A stretch of DNA of 64,000 nt from Olsenella sp. KH3B4 (GCA_900111695.1 FOHD01000008.1:1-64000), one strand, 5' to 3'. Shown: positions 16,597 to 25,660, numbered from the stretch's first letter. Made by a program: numbers and translations. The notes: generated by a model from the letters alone, not told the origin.

Positions 16597-18447
16597 ATGA
16601 TGAGAGCGTATGCCATCCTTGCGCGAAGAGGTAAGCCCATCTGGTGCATCTGGTCGGGATTGATTGCAGCGCTACCTCCCCGCCAACCACTACTCACGCT
16701 CAGCCTCACCTGCGCCGCCTTGCTCGTCGGACGCACGCTCGGAGCTGCCGACAAGGTCTCTTCCGAGAAGTGTCGGCAGTTCATGGCTATTGCAGGAGCC
16801 ATAGTCGCAATTCCCATCTTCGCGCTAGAGGTATTGCTTGTTGAAGCCAACGCTCTCGTAGAGTTTGCTGCAGCCGAGGTCGTAGCTACCGCATTCGCTC
16901 TTGTTGGGTGGATTTGTCTCGCCCTTGAGTTTGCGCATCCGGAACCCAATGGTAACGCAGTTCTCCAGTCTGCAGTAATTCTCGGAATTACTTTTGCTGT
17001 GCCGCTTGTTCTGGGTCTCTCGTTTCCGGCAATCGGCCCATGGTTTCCCGCCTTCTCGGCATGCCTCGGTGCCACGGCATCTCTCGTAGCGCAACTCCTC
17101 ACTCGTCTATCTTCCGGAACAGACGAACGGATGCTCTTCTCACTTGTCTCCGGACTCGTATTCTCGGCCTCACTCTATGACACCCTATCGGATTACCCAC
17201 ATCTCGCTCTTGTTCTAACGGGGACGCACCTCTTTGCTGTTACCGTCGTAATTGTATGTCTTATCCGTCATGCGTCCCCCAGGCATACAACCACCACCGG
17301 AGAGTCGACAAATCCCAGGCAAATAGCCCGTGAGAGCACCCGAATCGAGCAGCTTCTCTCCTCCCATGCACTCCGTCCGCTCAGTAGTCGAGAGACCGAG
17401 GTTCTTATCAGTACCGCACTTGGAAAGCCGCGCCGCATCATCGCACAAGAACTCGGCGTCTCAGAGTCAACTGTCAATACCAATCGCTCTCGGGGATATG
17501 AGAAATTGGGAATACGCTCCAAGCAAGAACTCTGCCTTCTCATCTCTTCTGCACAGCAGAGCAATGACGTCAAATCTGATAACGCAAGTGAAAACTCAAC
17601 ATCAGCCAACCGTAGATTTGCATTCTTGCATAAGCATTGGAGCACCCTTACCTGTATGGGGTTCTGCCTTGCATATACCTTGTGTCCTTTCGATGCTGAC
17701 AGTCAACTTGTGACTGCACACGCCTTTGGACTCGCTCTCATCTGTGGTGCGCTCGTCGGTTTTCTCTGCCATCCAGATTCGGGAGGAGAGGAAGCCCTTC
17801 GACAACGGCTTGGCGTTTCCCCCTCATGGGAAAAAAGCCTCTTCGCGGCTACCGGAACGACACTCTCCGCAGCGCTTCTTGTGGCGTCTTGGCCACTTCT
17901 GTGGCTCTTTCGCATCCTTTCACTGTTGGTTCTTTTCGCAACCGTTTTGCTCGTTGGCACGAACGTAGCTCTACCCGGAGCTGAAATCTCGTGGACGCAT
18001 CGCACCAGGCATCTCCTGCAAACAGGCATACAGGGACTATTTTGTCGCTCCCGCGAACTCGCGGCTCTCGTGGGATTCTGTTTCCTTCTTCAGAGACCCA
18101 TTGACTCCCTACTCACATCTCATCCCGACGTGTCATACATGCTGTGTGCACTTCTTCTTGTTGCCGGGGCCATGGTATTTGGAAAAATCTCCCCAACAAC
18201 ATCCCCCGCCGGAAACTCTCCGAAGGACGCGGACGTGGTGCTCAAGCACCTCCGCAGTTGCGGGCTCAACGAGCTCCAAGCACAAATTGCCCTCCTCATC
18301 GCCCGGGGTGACAGCGAGAGTGAAATCTGTGATCAGCTTCATATAGCACGAGGAACTGTTAAGTCATACCGGAGTCGCATTTATGTCGCCCTTGGCATTC
18401 ACAGCGCAGCTGAATTGCACAAGATAATAACCTCGCTCTTGAGTTGA
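16597..18447 (+). CDS. Membrane-bound LuxR-type regulator with two membrane-HTH modules
   Basis: The 616-residue protein consists of two similar halves. A hydrophobic block (about residues 15-225, perhaps six to seven helices) leads to a LuxR helix-turn-helix at about 258-318 (LSSRETEVLISTALGKPRRI, then SESTVNTNRSRGYEKLGI). A second hydrophobic block (about 345-535) leads to a second helix-turn-helix at about 550-612 (GDSESEICDQLHIARGTVKSY). Coriobacteriia are rich in membrane LuxR proteins, usually with one C-terminal HTH. The doubled layout looks like a tandem fusion. GAGGGAGAC precedes the ATG. The neighbouring secreted NlpC-like gene is a plausible target. The signal sensed is unknown. 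Confidence 0.88.
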   Translation: MMRAYAILARRGKPIWCIWSGLIAALPPRQPLLTLSLTCAALLVGRTLGAADKVSSEKCRQFMAIAGAIVAIPIFALEVLLVEANALVEFAAAEVVATAFALVGWICLALEFAHPEPNGNAVLQSAVILGITFAVPLVLGLSFPAIGPWFPAFSACLGATASLVAQLLTRLSSGTDERMLFSLVSGLVFSASLYDTLSDYPHLALVLTGTHLFAVTVVIVCLIRHASPRHTTTTGESTNPRQIARESTRIEQLLSSHALRPLSSRETEVLISTALGKPRRIIAQELGVSESTVNTNRSRGYEKLGIRSKQELCLLISSAQQSNDVKSDNASENSTSANRRFAFLHKHWSTLTCMGFCLAYTLCPFDADSQLVTAHAFGLALICGALVGFLCHPDSGGEEALRQRLGVSPSWEKSLFAATGTTLSAALLVASWPLLWLFRILSLLVLFATVLLVGTNVALPGAEISWTHRTRHLLQTGIQGLFCRSRELAALVGFCFLLQRPIDSLLTSHPDVSYMLCALLLVAGAMVFGKISPTTSPAGNSPKDADVVLKHLRSCGLNELQAQIALLIARGDSESEICDQLHIARGTVKSYRSRIYVALGIHSAAELHKIITSLLS

Positions 18448-18650
18448 CACGAATTTACGAATCCCATCCTCTTGGACGACAGACGCGAACCCCTAATCCT
18501 GAAATCATCTTCCTAGTCAGTCCCATATCAAACACGGAGGCGAGAGGAAGAGATAGATGGAACGGTACAAGCACCTCTGTCGACTAAAGCGTCTCAGAAG
18601 TATCTCGGATCGATACGGTGAGAACATTCCTTATCCAAGAGGAGTTTTAG

Positions 18651-19268
18651 ATGTACAAGAAGATGATTGCCGTTTTACCAATCCTCGTTGTTCTTCTAGC
18701 TATCAGTAGTTTTCACACCCCTGCAGTTGCATCAGAGCCACCCGCGAGAGATGTCCCCTCTGAAGAGGAGTTCGCGCCCTATTGGGAAGAGGCTGCACGT
18801 ATGCCGATAATGTCCGATAAGGGACCAATGAGGCGCTTGGGAACCTACCCCACTCGCAAGGGAGTGATCCTTGTCACCGGGGACAAGTTTAAGTGGATTC
18901 CTTCTGGACATGCAGCTATCGTCTACTCTTCCTCAAGAGTTGTAGAGTCCACAGACCAAGGAGTCGTTCTTGGGTCAAATAACTGGGCATCCTCGAAGGG
19001 GGTCGTATACGGTCTAAACGTGAACGAGACGACCACGACACAAGATGCAGCAGCGGCCAACTGGTGTTATTCGCAGATTGGAAAGCCATACAACTACAAT
19101 TTCTTCGATAGGGATACGCGTAGCTCTTTTTATTGTTCTCAGCTTGTGTGGGCTGCCTACAAAGACCTCTATGGAATTGACCTCGACACACCTGCCTGGG
19201 GTAATGCGGTCTACCCGACAGAACTTGTTATGTCTTCGCATACGTCGACAATTTACTCTCAAGTATAG
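18651..19268 (+). CDS. Secreted YiiX/NlpC-P60-like cysteine hydrolase
   Basis: The 205-residue product begins with a signal peptide (charged MYKK, hydrophobic run, AVASE cleavage region near residue 28). The mature part resembles circularly permuted papain-like (YiiX/YebB) proteins, with a histidine at residue 87 in SGHAAIVY and a cysteine at residue 162 in FYCSQLVWAAYKDLYGIDLD. Relatives hydrolyse peptidoglycan peptides or amide/thioester bonds of lipids. AAGAGGAG lies before the ATG. It follows the two-module LuxR gene by about 200 bases, with room for its own promoter. Substrate is unknown; family placement rests on the His/Cys blocks. Confidence 0.75.
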   Translation: MYKKMIAVLPILVVLLAISSFHTPAVASEPPARDVPSEEEFAPYWEEAARMPIMSDKGPMRRLGTYPTRKGVILVTGDKFKWIPSGHAAIVYSSSRVVESTDQGVVLGSNNWASSKGVVYGLNVNETTTTQDAAAANWCYSQIGKPYNYNFFDRDTRSSFYCSQLVWAAYKDLYGIDLDTPAWGNAVYPTELVMSSHTSTIYSQV

Positions 19269-19282
19269 TCTGGCTTCACGGT

Positions 19283-19312
19283 GCACCCCGTTTATTCCAT
19301 GGGGTGCGCCTC
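19283..19312 (+). terminator. Hairpin after the NlpC-like gene
   Basis: GCACCCC (19283-19289) and GGGGTGC (19301-19307) form a perfect seven-base stem with an 11-base loop. The T tract is weak, so read-through into the next gene is possible. Confidence 0.5.
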
Positions 19313-19336
19313 CTTCACCCCTGACTGGAGACGCAG

Positions 19337-20431
19337 ATGAAAAAGCGTGCCGCACTGCTGGTTGCATTTCTCGCATGCACTGCCACGGCGTTCTTCATCG
19401 TTTGGCTTGCCAGAAGAAACGTCTCCCCTGCCCCCACGGGACAGGCGTCCTTTGGCGTGATTGAGACACGGCAGTTCCAGGCGCGTAGCCGAATCATTCT
19501 CTATGACAGCGAGCTCAACGAACTCGGCGACCTGCCGCTTGACTATGCCACGCTCGGATGTGACTGGAACCTCTCCCCCGTCTATGACGGCACGCTTTAT
19601 GTTATCCCTCAAGGCTACACAACCAAGCGCGACGAGAAGACGGTGCTCGGCGTGGACCTGGATGACCTTTCCGTGACCCGCTACGGCGTCGATCAGATAA
19701 ACCTCTATGGAGTCTGCGCAGACGATGACTATATCTTTACCTGCAGCAACCTCAACAACGTCTCGCACATATGCCGCATTGACCGGCAAACGGGCGATGT
19801 CACTGACATTGAGGAGACAGACACCTACATCGAATCCCTCTGCCTTTACGGCGGGAAGCTGTATGCCTTCTCAACGGGAAGTCCCCTCTCGCCTGATGCG
19901 CCAGACGAGTCCACATCGTGGATCAGCATCTACGGCCGAGACCTCAATCTGATGGACACCGTAACCACGACTAAGCTTGGATCCGGTCGTTATCGGCCCG
20001 TTGCCGCAGGCGACCTGCTCTTCTTTGCGAATTGGGAAGATACCTCGGGGCAAGTCCCATCGACGCAGCTCGGCATCTACCACACCGACACGGGCGTGCT
20101 CGAATCGAAGGAATTCGATACGGCCGTGCTTGATGCCCTCACCTGGAATGGCTACGTGCTCCTCCTCTTTGGAGACATTCATAGCGAGAGCCCGACCACA
20201 GCCGCGCTCTACGACCCCGCAACGTGGGAACCGCTCTCGGAAGAGCACAACCTTACCTGCACCGCCATGCAGAGCTGCATCTCTGGCGACACGCTCTACG
20301 TTGTGGGCGCCGATCGCGAGCTCCTCTCGTTTGACCTGACAGACAATCTGTCTCCGCTCGGTCGCTCTGAGGTGAGCCACATCGACGGAAACTTTAGCTA
20401 CATCTCCGGAATGTTTGCGATCCCTGACTAA
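19337..20431 (+). CDS. Membrane-anchored, propeller-like protein of unknown function
   Basis: The 364-residue protein has one N-terminal hydrophobic segment (about residues 5-24) and an extracytoplasmic part rich in repeated beta-strand units with YGG(K)LYAF, DGTLYVIP, GDTLYVVG and GDLLFFAN patterns. These are typical of beta-propellers such as PQQ or WD-like folds. No catalytic motif is recognised. ATG at 19337 follows CTGGAGACGCAG. It is convergent with uvrC, and the two stops overlap by four bases. It may be an envelope sensor or scaffold, but nothing in the context defines its role. Confidence 0.7.
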   Translation: MKKRAALLVAFLACTATAFFIVWLARRNVSPAPTGQASFGVIETRQFQARSRIILYDSELNELGDLPLDYATLGCDWNLSPVYDGTLYVIPQGYTTKRDEKTVLGVDLDDLSVTRYGVDQINLYGVCADDDYIFTCSNLNNVSHICRIDRQTGDVTDIEETDTYIESLCLYGGKLYAFSTGSPLSPDAPDESTSWISIYGRDLNLMDTVTTTKLGSGRYRPVAAGDLLFFANWEDTSGQVPSTQLGIYHTDTGVLESKEFDTAVLDALTWNGYVLLLFGDIHSESPTTAALYDPATWEPLSEEHNLTCTAMQSCISGDTLYVVGADRELLSFDLTDNLSPLGRSEVSHIDGNFSYISGMFAIPD

Positions 20432-22407
20432 CGCGCCTTCTCCGCAACCGTCTGGGCCTCCTCGTCCCAGGCACGCAGCGCGTCGTAGACCGCCTGCGCC
20501 ACCTCGGACGGCACGCCCGGTACCTGGGCAATGTCCTCCACGCTCGCGGCGCGCAGGCGCTTGAGCGAACCAAAGCGGCGCATGATTGCCCGCTTGCGCT
20601 TGGGGCCCACGCCGGGAACGTCGTCGAGCACCGAGACGGTCATGGCCTTGTCGCGCAGCTCGCGGTGGAAGGTGATGGCAAAGCGGTGCGACTCGTCGCG
20701 CACCTGTTTGATGAGGTAGAGCGATGCCGAGCCAGAGGGCAGCACCACGGGCGTCTCGTCCCAGGGGACAAAGACCTCCTCGTCCGACTTGGCAAGGCCG
20801 CACACCGGGATGTCCAGACCCAGCGAGGAGAGCTGCTCCATGGCAGCCGTGAGCTGGGGCTTTCCGCCATCGACCACAAGGAGGTCCGGACGCGAGCCAA
20901 AGCGCTCGTCCGCCATGCGCGCGGGCGCGTAGCGGCGGGCGAGAACCTCGGACATGCTCACGAAGTCGTTTGCCTCGGTGAGCGGCGTCTGGATCTTGAA
21001 GCGCCGGTACTGGGACTTGTCCGGGCGGCCATTGGTGAAGACGACCATCGACGCCACCGTGAAGTGGCCATGGAGCGTCGAGATGTCGAAGCACTCTATG
21101 CGCATGGGGGGCGCGTCGAGCGCAAGTGCGCTCTCAAGCTGCAGGAGCGCCTGGTTTGTGCGGTCATCTGCATAGCCCGTGCGCACCATGTAGCGCATGA
21201 GCGCGTGGCGGGCGTTGGCGGCCGCCATGTCCAGGAGATGGCGCTTCTCGCCCCGCTGGGGGTGATGGATGCGGCAGACGCGCCCGCGCTTCTCGGCAAG
21301 CCAGTCGGAGAGAAGCGCGGCATCCGGCAGGTCAACATCAACGTCGACCTCGGAGGGAATGTCGGCCGTCTCGTCGTAGTAGCGCTTGAGGAAGCCTCCC
21401 TGGAGCTCGACCTCCCCCACGTCGGCACCCTTGTCGAGGATGAACTCGACCGTGCGCACCGTGCGGCCCTCGCGCACCACGAAGACGCAGGCGGCGCTGA
21501 TGGTCTCCTCGCGGTAGAAGCCGATGAGATCGAGCGAGACGTCAGAGGAGAACATGACCTGCTGGCGGTCGTCGAGGGCGTTCAGCCCCTCGAGGCGCGC
21601 CTTCAGGCGGCCGGCGCGCTCGAAGTCGAGGTCCGCCGCCGCCTCGCGCATCTGCTCTTCCACGGCCGAGACCACGTGCGAGCGTCGCCCGGCGAGAAAG
21701 TCCTCTACCTGGCGCACGTGCTTGGCGTACTCGACCGTGTCGATGGCGCCCACGCAGACGCCCGGACCCTTGCCCATGTGGTAGTCGAAACAAGGGCGCC
21801 CCGCGCGGGCGAGCGCAAGGTTGGCGACGGCCGCCTCATCCGGGCGGCGCTCCAGCTCGCGACGGCAGCGCTTCCACTCAACGCACGTGGCAATGCAGAT
21901 GGGCACCACCTTGCGCAGCGTGTCGATGGTGTCGCGCGCGGCGTGGGCGTCGGTGTAGGGGCCAAAGTAGCGCGTGCCCTTGCGGTGGTGCTCACGGGTG
22001 TACTTGATGGCCGGGAAGACGTCCGACTCGGTGATGGCGATGTAGGGGTAGCTTTTGTCGTCCTTGAAGTCGACGTTGAAGTACGGGTGGTACTGGGCAA
22101 TGAGGTTGCGCTCGAGCACAAGGGCCTCGTGCTCGGAGCCAACCACGACGTAGTCGAACGACCTCACGACCTGCATCATGAGGGGAATCTTGTCGCGGTC
22201 GTCCTGCAGCGTCACGTACTGGCGCAGGCGGGCCCGCAGGTTCTTTGCCTTGCCCACGTACACAACCTGCCCACGCGCGTCCTTCCAGAGGTAGCAGCCA
22301 GGGTCGGTGGGCGCGTCGTCCACCTGTCGGCGCAGCTCGGGCAGGCTCTCCTCCAGGGAGCGGGCATCATCGAAGTCGGGGCGTGCCCCTGGGTCTCGGA
22401 TTGTCAT
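20428..22407 (-). CDS. uvrC: Excinuclease ABC subunit C
   Basis: The 659-residue nuclease makes both incisions in nucleotide excision repair after UvrA-UvrB damage recognition. In order it has a GIY-YIG domain (PGCYLWKDARGQVVYVGKA, about residues 30-115), a UVR motif (AADLDFERAGRLKARLEGL), a UvrC RNase-H-like domain (DISTLHGHFTVASMVVF, VVDGGKPQL) and tandem helix-hairpin-helix motifs at the C-terminus (DVPGVGPKRKRAIMRRFGS). The ATG at 22407 has a weak GGGAAGG upstream. It is the last gene of the histidine operon, 34 bases after the ATP-grasp gene. uvrA is about 12 kb away. Confidence 0.96.
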   Translation of the reverse strand: MTIRDPGARPDFDDARSLEESLPELRRQVDDAPTDPGCYLWKDARGQVVYVGKAKNLRARLRQYVTLQDDRDKIPLMMQVVRSFDYVVVGSEHEALVLERNLIAQYHPYFNVDFKDDKSYPYIAITESDVFPAIKYTREHHRKGTRYFGPYTDAHAARDTIDTLRKVVPICIATCVEWKRCRRELERRPDEAAVANLALARAGRPCFDYHMGKGPGVCVGAIDTVEYAKHVRQVEDFLAGRRSHVVSAVEEQMREAAADLDFERAGRLKARLEGLNALDDRQQVMFSSDVSLDLIGFYREETISAACVFVVREGRTVRTVEFILDKGADVGEVELQGGFLKRYYDETADIPSEVDVDVDLPDAALLSDWLAEKRGRVCRIHHPQRGEKRHLLDMAAANARHALMRYMVRTGYADDRTNQALLQLESALALDAPPMRIECFDISTLHGHFTVASMVVFTNGRPDKSQYRRFKIQTPLTEANDFVSMSEVLARRYAPARMADERFGSRPDLLVVDGGKPQLTAAMEQLSSLGLDIPVCGLAKSDEEVFVPWDETPVVLPSGSASLYLIKQVRDESHRFAITFHRELRDKAMTVSVLDDVPGVGPKRKRAIMRRFGSLKRLRAASVEDIAQVPGVPSEVAQAVYDALRAWDEEAQTVAEKAR

Positions 22408-22441
22408 CGTGTGCGACGCCTTCCCGCAAGGTGCCCAGCCG

Positions 22442-23704
22442 TCACGGCTGGTCCGGCTCGGGGAGATAGCGCTTGAACTTGGAGACCTGGTGCTCGAAGT
22501 TGACCTTCGCCCAGAAGCGCTGTGCGAGAGAATCGCCCGGCCAGTCAAGCGCAAAGCTCGCGGTGTGGTTGTCGTAGGCCTCGAGCACGCGCTGCTTGAC
22601 CGGGACATCCGGCATGCAGCGCTCGATCACGGCCTTGGGGACGCCCACGTAGGCCCAGCCGCCCTTGGGCTCAACCGGCGCGGGATCGATTCCGAGAATG
22701 GCATCCTCCGCCTGGATGCGGGCGTAGTTGATGCCGGAGAGCAGCACGAGCCACGAGCTGCGGCCGGGGCGCGCGTTTACCTCGAGGAAGCGGTAGCTCC
22801 TGTCGCGCGCGTCGTACTTGGCGTCGAAGCAACACATGCCGTGGTAGCCAACCCTCTTGAGGAAGCGCGCGGCAGAGGCGGTCATCTCCTCGTTTGGCTC
22901 GGGCACGATGGCCACCGCGTTGCCAATGGCGCTGGGGTGGTGGTCCTCCAGGCCAACGTGGCAGCAAACGGTAAAGACCGGGTTGGAGTCCTTGTCGACG
23001 TAGCAGTAGAGGGCATACATGTGGGAGTCTCCGCCGGGGACAAACTCCTGCACGATCAGGCTGTCGTTATAGCAGGAGTCCTGAAGCGCCGAGTAGACCC
23101 GGCGCAGCTCCTCCGGCGTCTGGATGACAAAGACCTTCTTCTTGCCCTCGAACTCGGCATAGTGGTAGTGGGCAGAGTTCGACGGCTTGGCTACCAGCGG
23201 ATAGGTAAAGCCCTCGTCATTGGGAACAGCACCCTTAAGCGAGCAGTCGAGGAAGCGCGTCTTGGGATAGGCCATGCCCACCTGCTCGCACACCTCATAG
23301 AAGTTCTGCTTCTGGGTGACAAAGTCGAGGACGTCAAAGTCCACGACCGGCGTGTAGAACCAGCGCTCGAGCTCCGGCTTGTGCTTTGAGACGATGCGCG
23401 CGTAGAAATCGCCGCAGGTGACGAGAAACGGCACGCGGCCCTCGACGCAGAGCTGGTCGCCCACGCGCTTGAGCAGCGGCACCAGGACGTCCTCGGAGTC
23501 CACGCCCTCCTCGACGCGATAGTCGGCGAACTTAGTGCGCGAGATGGACTTGATGTCCGAGCCTGCGTAGATGATTGAGCGAACGTGGTAGGCCTCCCAA
23601 AAGGCGCGGACGTACGCATAGCAGGAGTAGTCTGCCCCCAGGATGACCGGCTGGATCTTCTCTGCAAGCTCGTCTGTGCTTGCGACGTTGGGCCTCTGAG
23701 CCAT
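22442..23704 (-). CDS. ATP-grasp carboxylate-amine ligase
   Basis: The 420-residue protein has an N-terminal preATP-grasp region (VILGADYSCYAYVRAFWEAY) and an ATP-grasp core with FTYPLVAKPSNSAHYHY, VQEFVPGGDSHMYALY and the Mg-binding RFLEVNARPGRSSW. Such enzymes join a carboxylate to an amine through an acyl phosphate. Its length resembles D-aspartate ligases that build peptidoglycan cross-bridges, but carnosine-type or PurK-like functions cannot be excluded. GGAGGT lies 11 bases upstream of the ATG. It is cotranscribed between hisE and uvrC (gaps 23 and 34 bases). This position says little about substrate. Confidence 0.8.
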   Translation of the reverse strand: MAQRPNVASTDELAEKIQPVILGADYSCYAYVRAFWEAYHVRSIIYAGSDIKSISRTKFADYRVEEGVDSEDVLVPLLKRVGDQLCVEGRVPFLVTCGDFYARIVSKHKPELERWFYTPVVDFDVLDFVTQKQNFYEVCEQVGMAYPKTRFLDCSLKGAVPNDEGFTYPLVAKPSNSAHYHYAEFEGKKKVFVIQTPEELRRVYSALQDSCYNDSLIVQEFVPGGDSHMYALYCYVDKDSNPVFTVCCHVGLEDHHPSAIGNAVAIVPEPNEEMTASAARFLKRVGYHGMCCFDAKYDARDRSYRFLEVNARPGRSSWLVLLSGINYARIQAEDAILGIDPAPVEPKGGWAYVGVPKAVIERCMPDVPVKQRVLEAYDNHTASFALDWPGDSLAQRFWAKVNFEHQVSKFKRYLPEPDQP

Positions 23705-23727
23705 GCTTGGATTACCTCCGGTTCTGC

Positions 23728-24051
23728 CTACTTGCGGCGGGCGTCGAGCTCGCCAGCCAGCTCGTCGAGGGTAATGCCGTACTTCTCGGCAACAACCAGC
23801 ATGTGGTAGAGAAGGTCGCCCATCTCGTAGCGGATGTGATCGTGGTCGTTGTCCTTGCAGGCCATGATAATCTCGGAGGACTCCTCCGCGAGCTTGGAGA
23901 GGAGCTTGTCGCCCTTCTCGGGCGTGAGGAGACGCGCGGTGTAGGATTCCTCCGGAGAAGCAGAGGTTGCCCGCTGGTGGATGACAGCAGCGAGCCCCTC
24001 CAGGGTCTCCCCTATGTTGCCGTCCTTCACGTTTGCGGTTCTGACGCCCAT
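23728..24051 (-). CDS. hisE: Phosphoribosyl-ATP pyrophosphatase
   Basis: The 107-residue all-alpha enzyme removes pyrophosphate from phosphoribosyl-ATP, the second step of histidine synthesis. The motifs KLAEESSEIIMAC and the metal-binding ExxD in YEMGDLLYHMLVV are complete. AAAGGAGA precedes the ATG at 24051. HisE and HisI are separate genes here with hisI 88 bases upstream, unlike the fused hisIE of many bacteria. Confidence 0.95.
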   Translation of the reverse strand: MGVRTANVKDGNIGETLEGLAAVIHQRATSASPEESYTARLLTPEKGDKLLSKLAEESSEIIMACKDNDHDHIRYEMGDLLYHMLVVAEKYGITLDELAGELDARRK

Positions 24052-24139
24052 CTGTTCTCCTTTGGTCTGTACGGACAACTTGTTTAGTGTACGGCATGGG
24101 TGTCCGCAGAATGTGCAGGCAACGTAGCGCTGACGGCGC

Positions 24140-24523
24140 TCACGCGAGGGGAACCTCGCGGAAGAAGCAACTCCTGTGCCCCGTGTGGCAGGCAGGACCA
24201 GGCGAGTCCACCACGTAGACAAGGGTGTCTGCGTCGCAGTCGACGAGCACGCGACGCACCTGCTGCACATTTCCGCTTGTGGCGCCCTTGTTCCAGAGCT
24301 CCTTGCGCGAACGCGACCAGAACCAGCTGGTGCGCGTCTTGAGGGTAAGGTCAAGGGCCTCGCGGTTTGCCCAGGCAACCATGAGGACCTCGCCCGTCCC
24401 CTCCTGCTGCACGACCACGGGCACGAGGCCCCGTGCGTCAAAGCTCACGCATGCGGGAAAGTCATTGCAGCGCTGCGTAGGCTCGTCGGCATAGGCGGGC
24501 GAGACGGACGACGCATCAAGCAT
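24140..24523 (-). CDS. hisI: Phosphoribosyl-AMP cyclohydrolase
   Basis: The 127-residue enzyme opens the purine ring of phosphoribosyl-AMP. It has MVAWANREAL, the SRSRKELWNKGATSGN block, the metal-binding DCDADTLVYVV and the zinc-binding CHTGHRSCFFR. GAAGGAG lies before the ATG at 24523. It is followed by hisE and preceded by hisF with a 40-base gap. Confidence 0.96.
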   Translation of the reverse strand: MLDASSVSPAYADEPTQRCNDFPACVSFDARGLVPVVVQQEGTGEVLMVAWANREALDLTLKTRTSWFWSRSRKELWNKGATSGNVQQVRRVLVDCDADTLVYVVDSPGPACHTGHRSCFFREVPLA

Positions 24524-24563
24524 AGTTCTAGCTCCTTCTCTGATGATGGCTGTGGGCGCTGGC

Positions 24564-25331
24564 CTAGAAGTCGAGCCTCACCGGGATGCCCTGGCTTGCC
24601 ATGTACTCCTTCACCTGACGCACCGAATAGGTGCCAAAGTGGAAGACGCTCGCGGCGAGAACGGCATCGGCCTCGCCCTCGATGATGCCCTCGGCAAAGT
24701 GCTCGAGCGTTCCCACGCCACCCGAGGCGATCACGGGGATGCTCACCGCACGTGCGACGGCGCGGGTGAGCGGAATGTCGAAGCCGTCTTTGGTGCCATC
24801 GCGATCCATGCTGGTGAGGAGGATCTCGCCGGCGCCACGCCGCGCCGCCTCCTCGGCCCACTGAACGGCGTCGATTCCCGTGGGAATGCGACCGCCCGCG
24901 AGGTAGACCTCCCACTTGTCGCCCGGCCCCACCTGCTTGGCATCGATGGCAACGACCACGGCCTGGCTTCCAAAGGCGCTGGCCGCGCGTGTGATGAGAG
25001 AGGGGTCTCGCACGGCAGCGGAGTTGATAGAGACCTTGTCGGCGCCCGCCGAGACCATCACGCGGCACCCCTCGACATCGCGGAAGCCACCGCCCACGGT
25101 GTAGGGGATGTGCAGCTGGCTTGCGGCGCGCGAAGCAAGGTCAATCGTGGTCGAGCGATCGTCCGAGGTTGCGGTGATGTCGAGAAAGACCACCTCGTCG
25201 GCACCCTCGCGGTCGTACTTGGCCGCAAGCTCCACGGGGTCTCCGGCGTCGCGGAGGTCAACGAAGTTGACGCCCTTAACGACGCGTCCGTCCTTGACAT
25301 CCAGGCAGGGGATGACCCTCTTTGTCAGCAT
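24564..25331 (-). CDS. hisF: Imidazole glycerol phosphate synthase subunit HisF
   Basis: The 255-residue barrel is the cyclase half of the HisH-HisF complex, making imidazole glycerol phosphate and AICAR. Catalytic aspartates are in [14 protein letters not shown] and [18 protein letters not shown] and the phosphate-binding [13 protein letters not shown] and [11 protein letters not shown] blocks are present. The ATG at 25331 has AAGGGAG upstream. A large hairpin begins 17 bases upstream of the start, so translation or read-through of hisF could be modulated by it. Confidence 0.97.
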   Translation of the reverse strand: MLTKRVIPCLDVKDGRVVKGVNFVDLRDAGDPVELAAKYDREGADEVVFLDITATSDDRSTTIDLASRAASQLHIPYTVGGGFRDVEGCRVMVSAGADKVSINSAAVRDPSLITRAASAFGSQAVVVAIDAKQVGPGDKWEVYLAGGRIPTGIDAVQWAEEAARRGAGEILLTSMDRDGTKDGFDIPLTRAVARAVSIPVIASGGVGTLEHFAEGIIEGEADAVLAASVFHFGTYSVRQVKEYMASQGIPVRLDF

Positions 25332-25347
25332 GGTTACTCCCTTCGGA

Positions 25348-25437
25348 GGCCGTCGTGCTTGTCGCTGCGCTCGGCGCTCGCCGCCCTTGGGGCGGCTCGC
25401 TCGCTTCGCGACTCGCGCCGCGACAAGCACGACGGCC
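25348..25437. repeat. Long stem-loop A upstream of hisF
   Basis: Arms 25348-25364 (GGCCGTCGTGCTTGTCG) and 25421-25437 are perfect 17-base inverted copies. The 56-base interior holds its own stem (GCCGCCC/GGGCGGC, 25380-25396). On the minus strand the interior shares GAGTCGCGAAGCGAGC and GAGCGCCGAGC with stem-loop B. Confidence 0.85.
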
Positions 25438-25567
25438 CGCAGTCGAACCCAACACGTACAAGCGGTCATCCCCTGACTGGAGCCTGGGACCAGGGCCTGA
25501 CCTTCAAATAAACCAGAAGCCTAGCGACGTTGTGCGAGGGCGCGCCGCAGTCAGCTAGCCATTCCGA

Positions 25568-25653
25568 GGCGTGCCTTGCTTCTTGCGGGGCGAGTCGCGA
25601 AGCGAGCAAGCGCAAAGCGCGAGCGCCGAGCCCCGCAAGAAGCAAGGCACGCC
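25568..25653. repeat. Long stem-loop B after hisA
   Basis: Arms 25568-25591 and 25630-25653 are perfect 24-base inverted copies (left arm starts GGCGTGCCTTGC) enclosing 38 bases. The interior begins with GAGTCGCGAAGCGAGC, as in A, but the arms are unrelated to those of A. It starts seven bases past the hisA stop. No T tract follows in either direction. Confidence 0.85.
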
Positions 25654-25660
25654 CCACCAC

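Larger units (their letters stand above)
25332..25660. other. Gap between hisA and hisF inside the operon
   Basis: A 329-base interruption in an otherwise overlapping operon. It contains two long stem-loops (25348-25437 and 25568-25653) and no credible gene. It could reduce, terminate or process the downstream hisF-I-E segment. Confidence 0.75.

Noticed and set aside
18557..18709. A 50-codon frame (MERYKHLCRL...) upstream of and overlapping the NlpC-like gene
   Set aside because: A GAGGAAGAG precedes it, but the product has no features and it overlaps the signal-peptide coding region in another frame; it could be a leader, but evidence is too thin.
20665..22476. A 603-codon plus-strand frame antisense to uvrC
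   Set aside because: uvrC on the other strand has GIY-YIG, UVR and HhH domains; the plus frame has no recognisable domain and no ribosome site.
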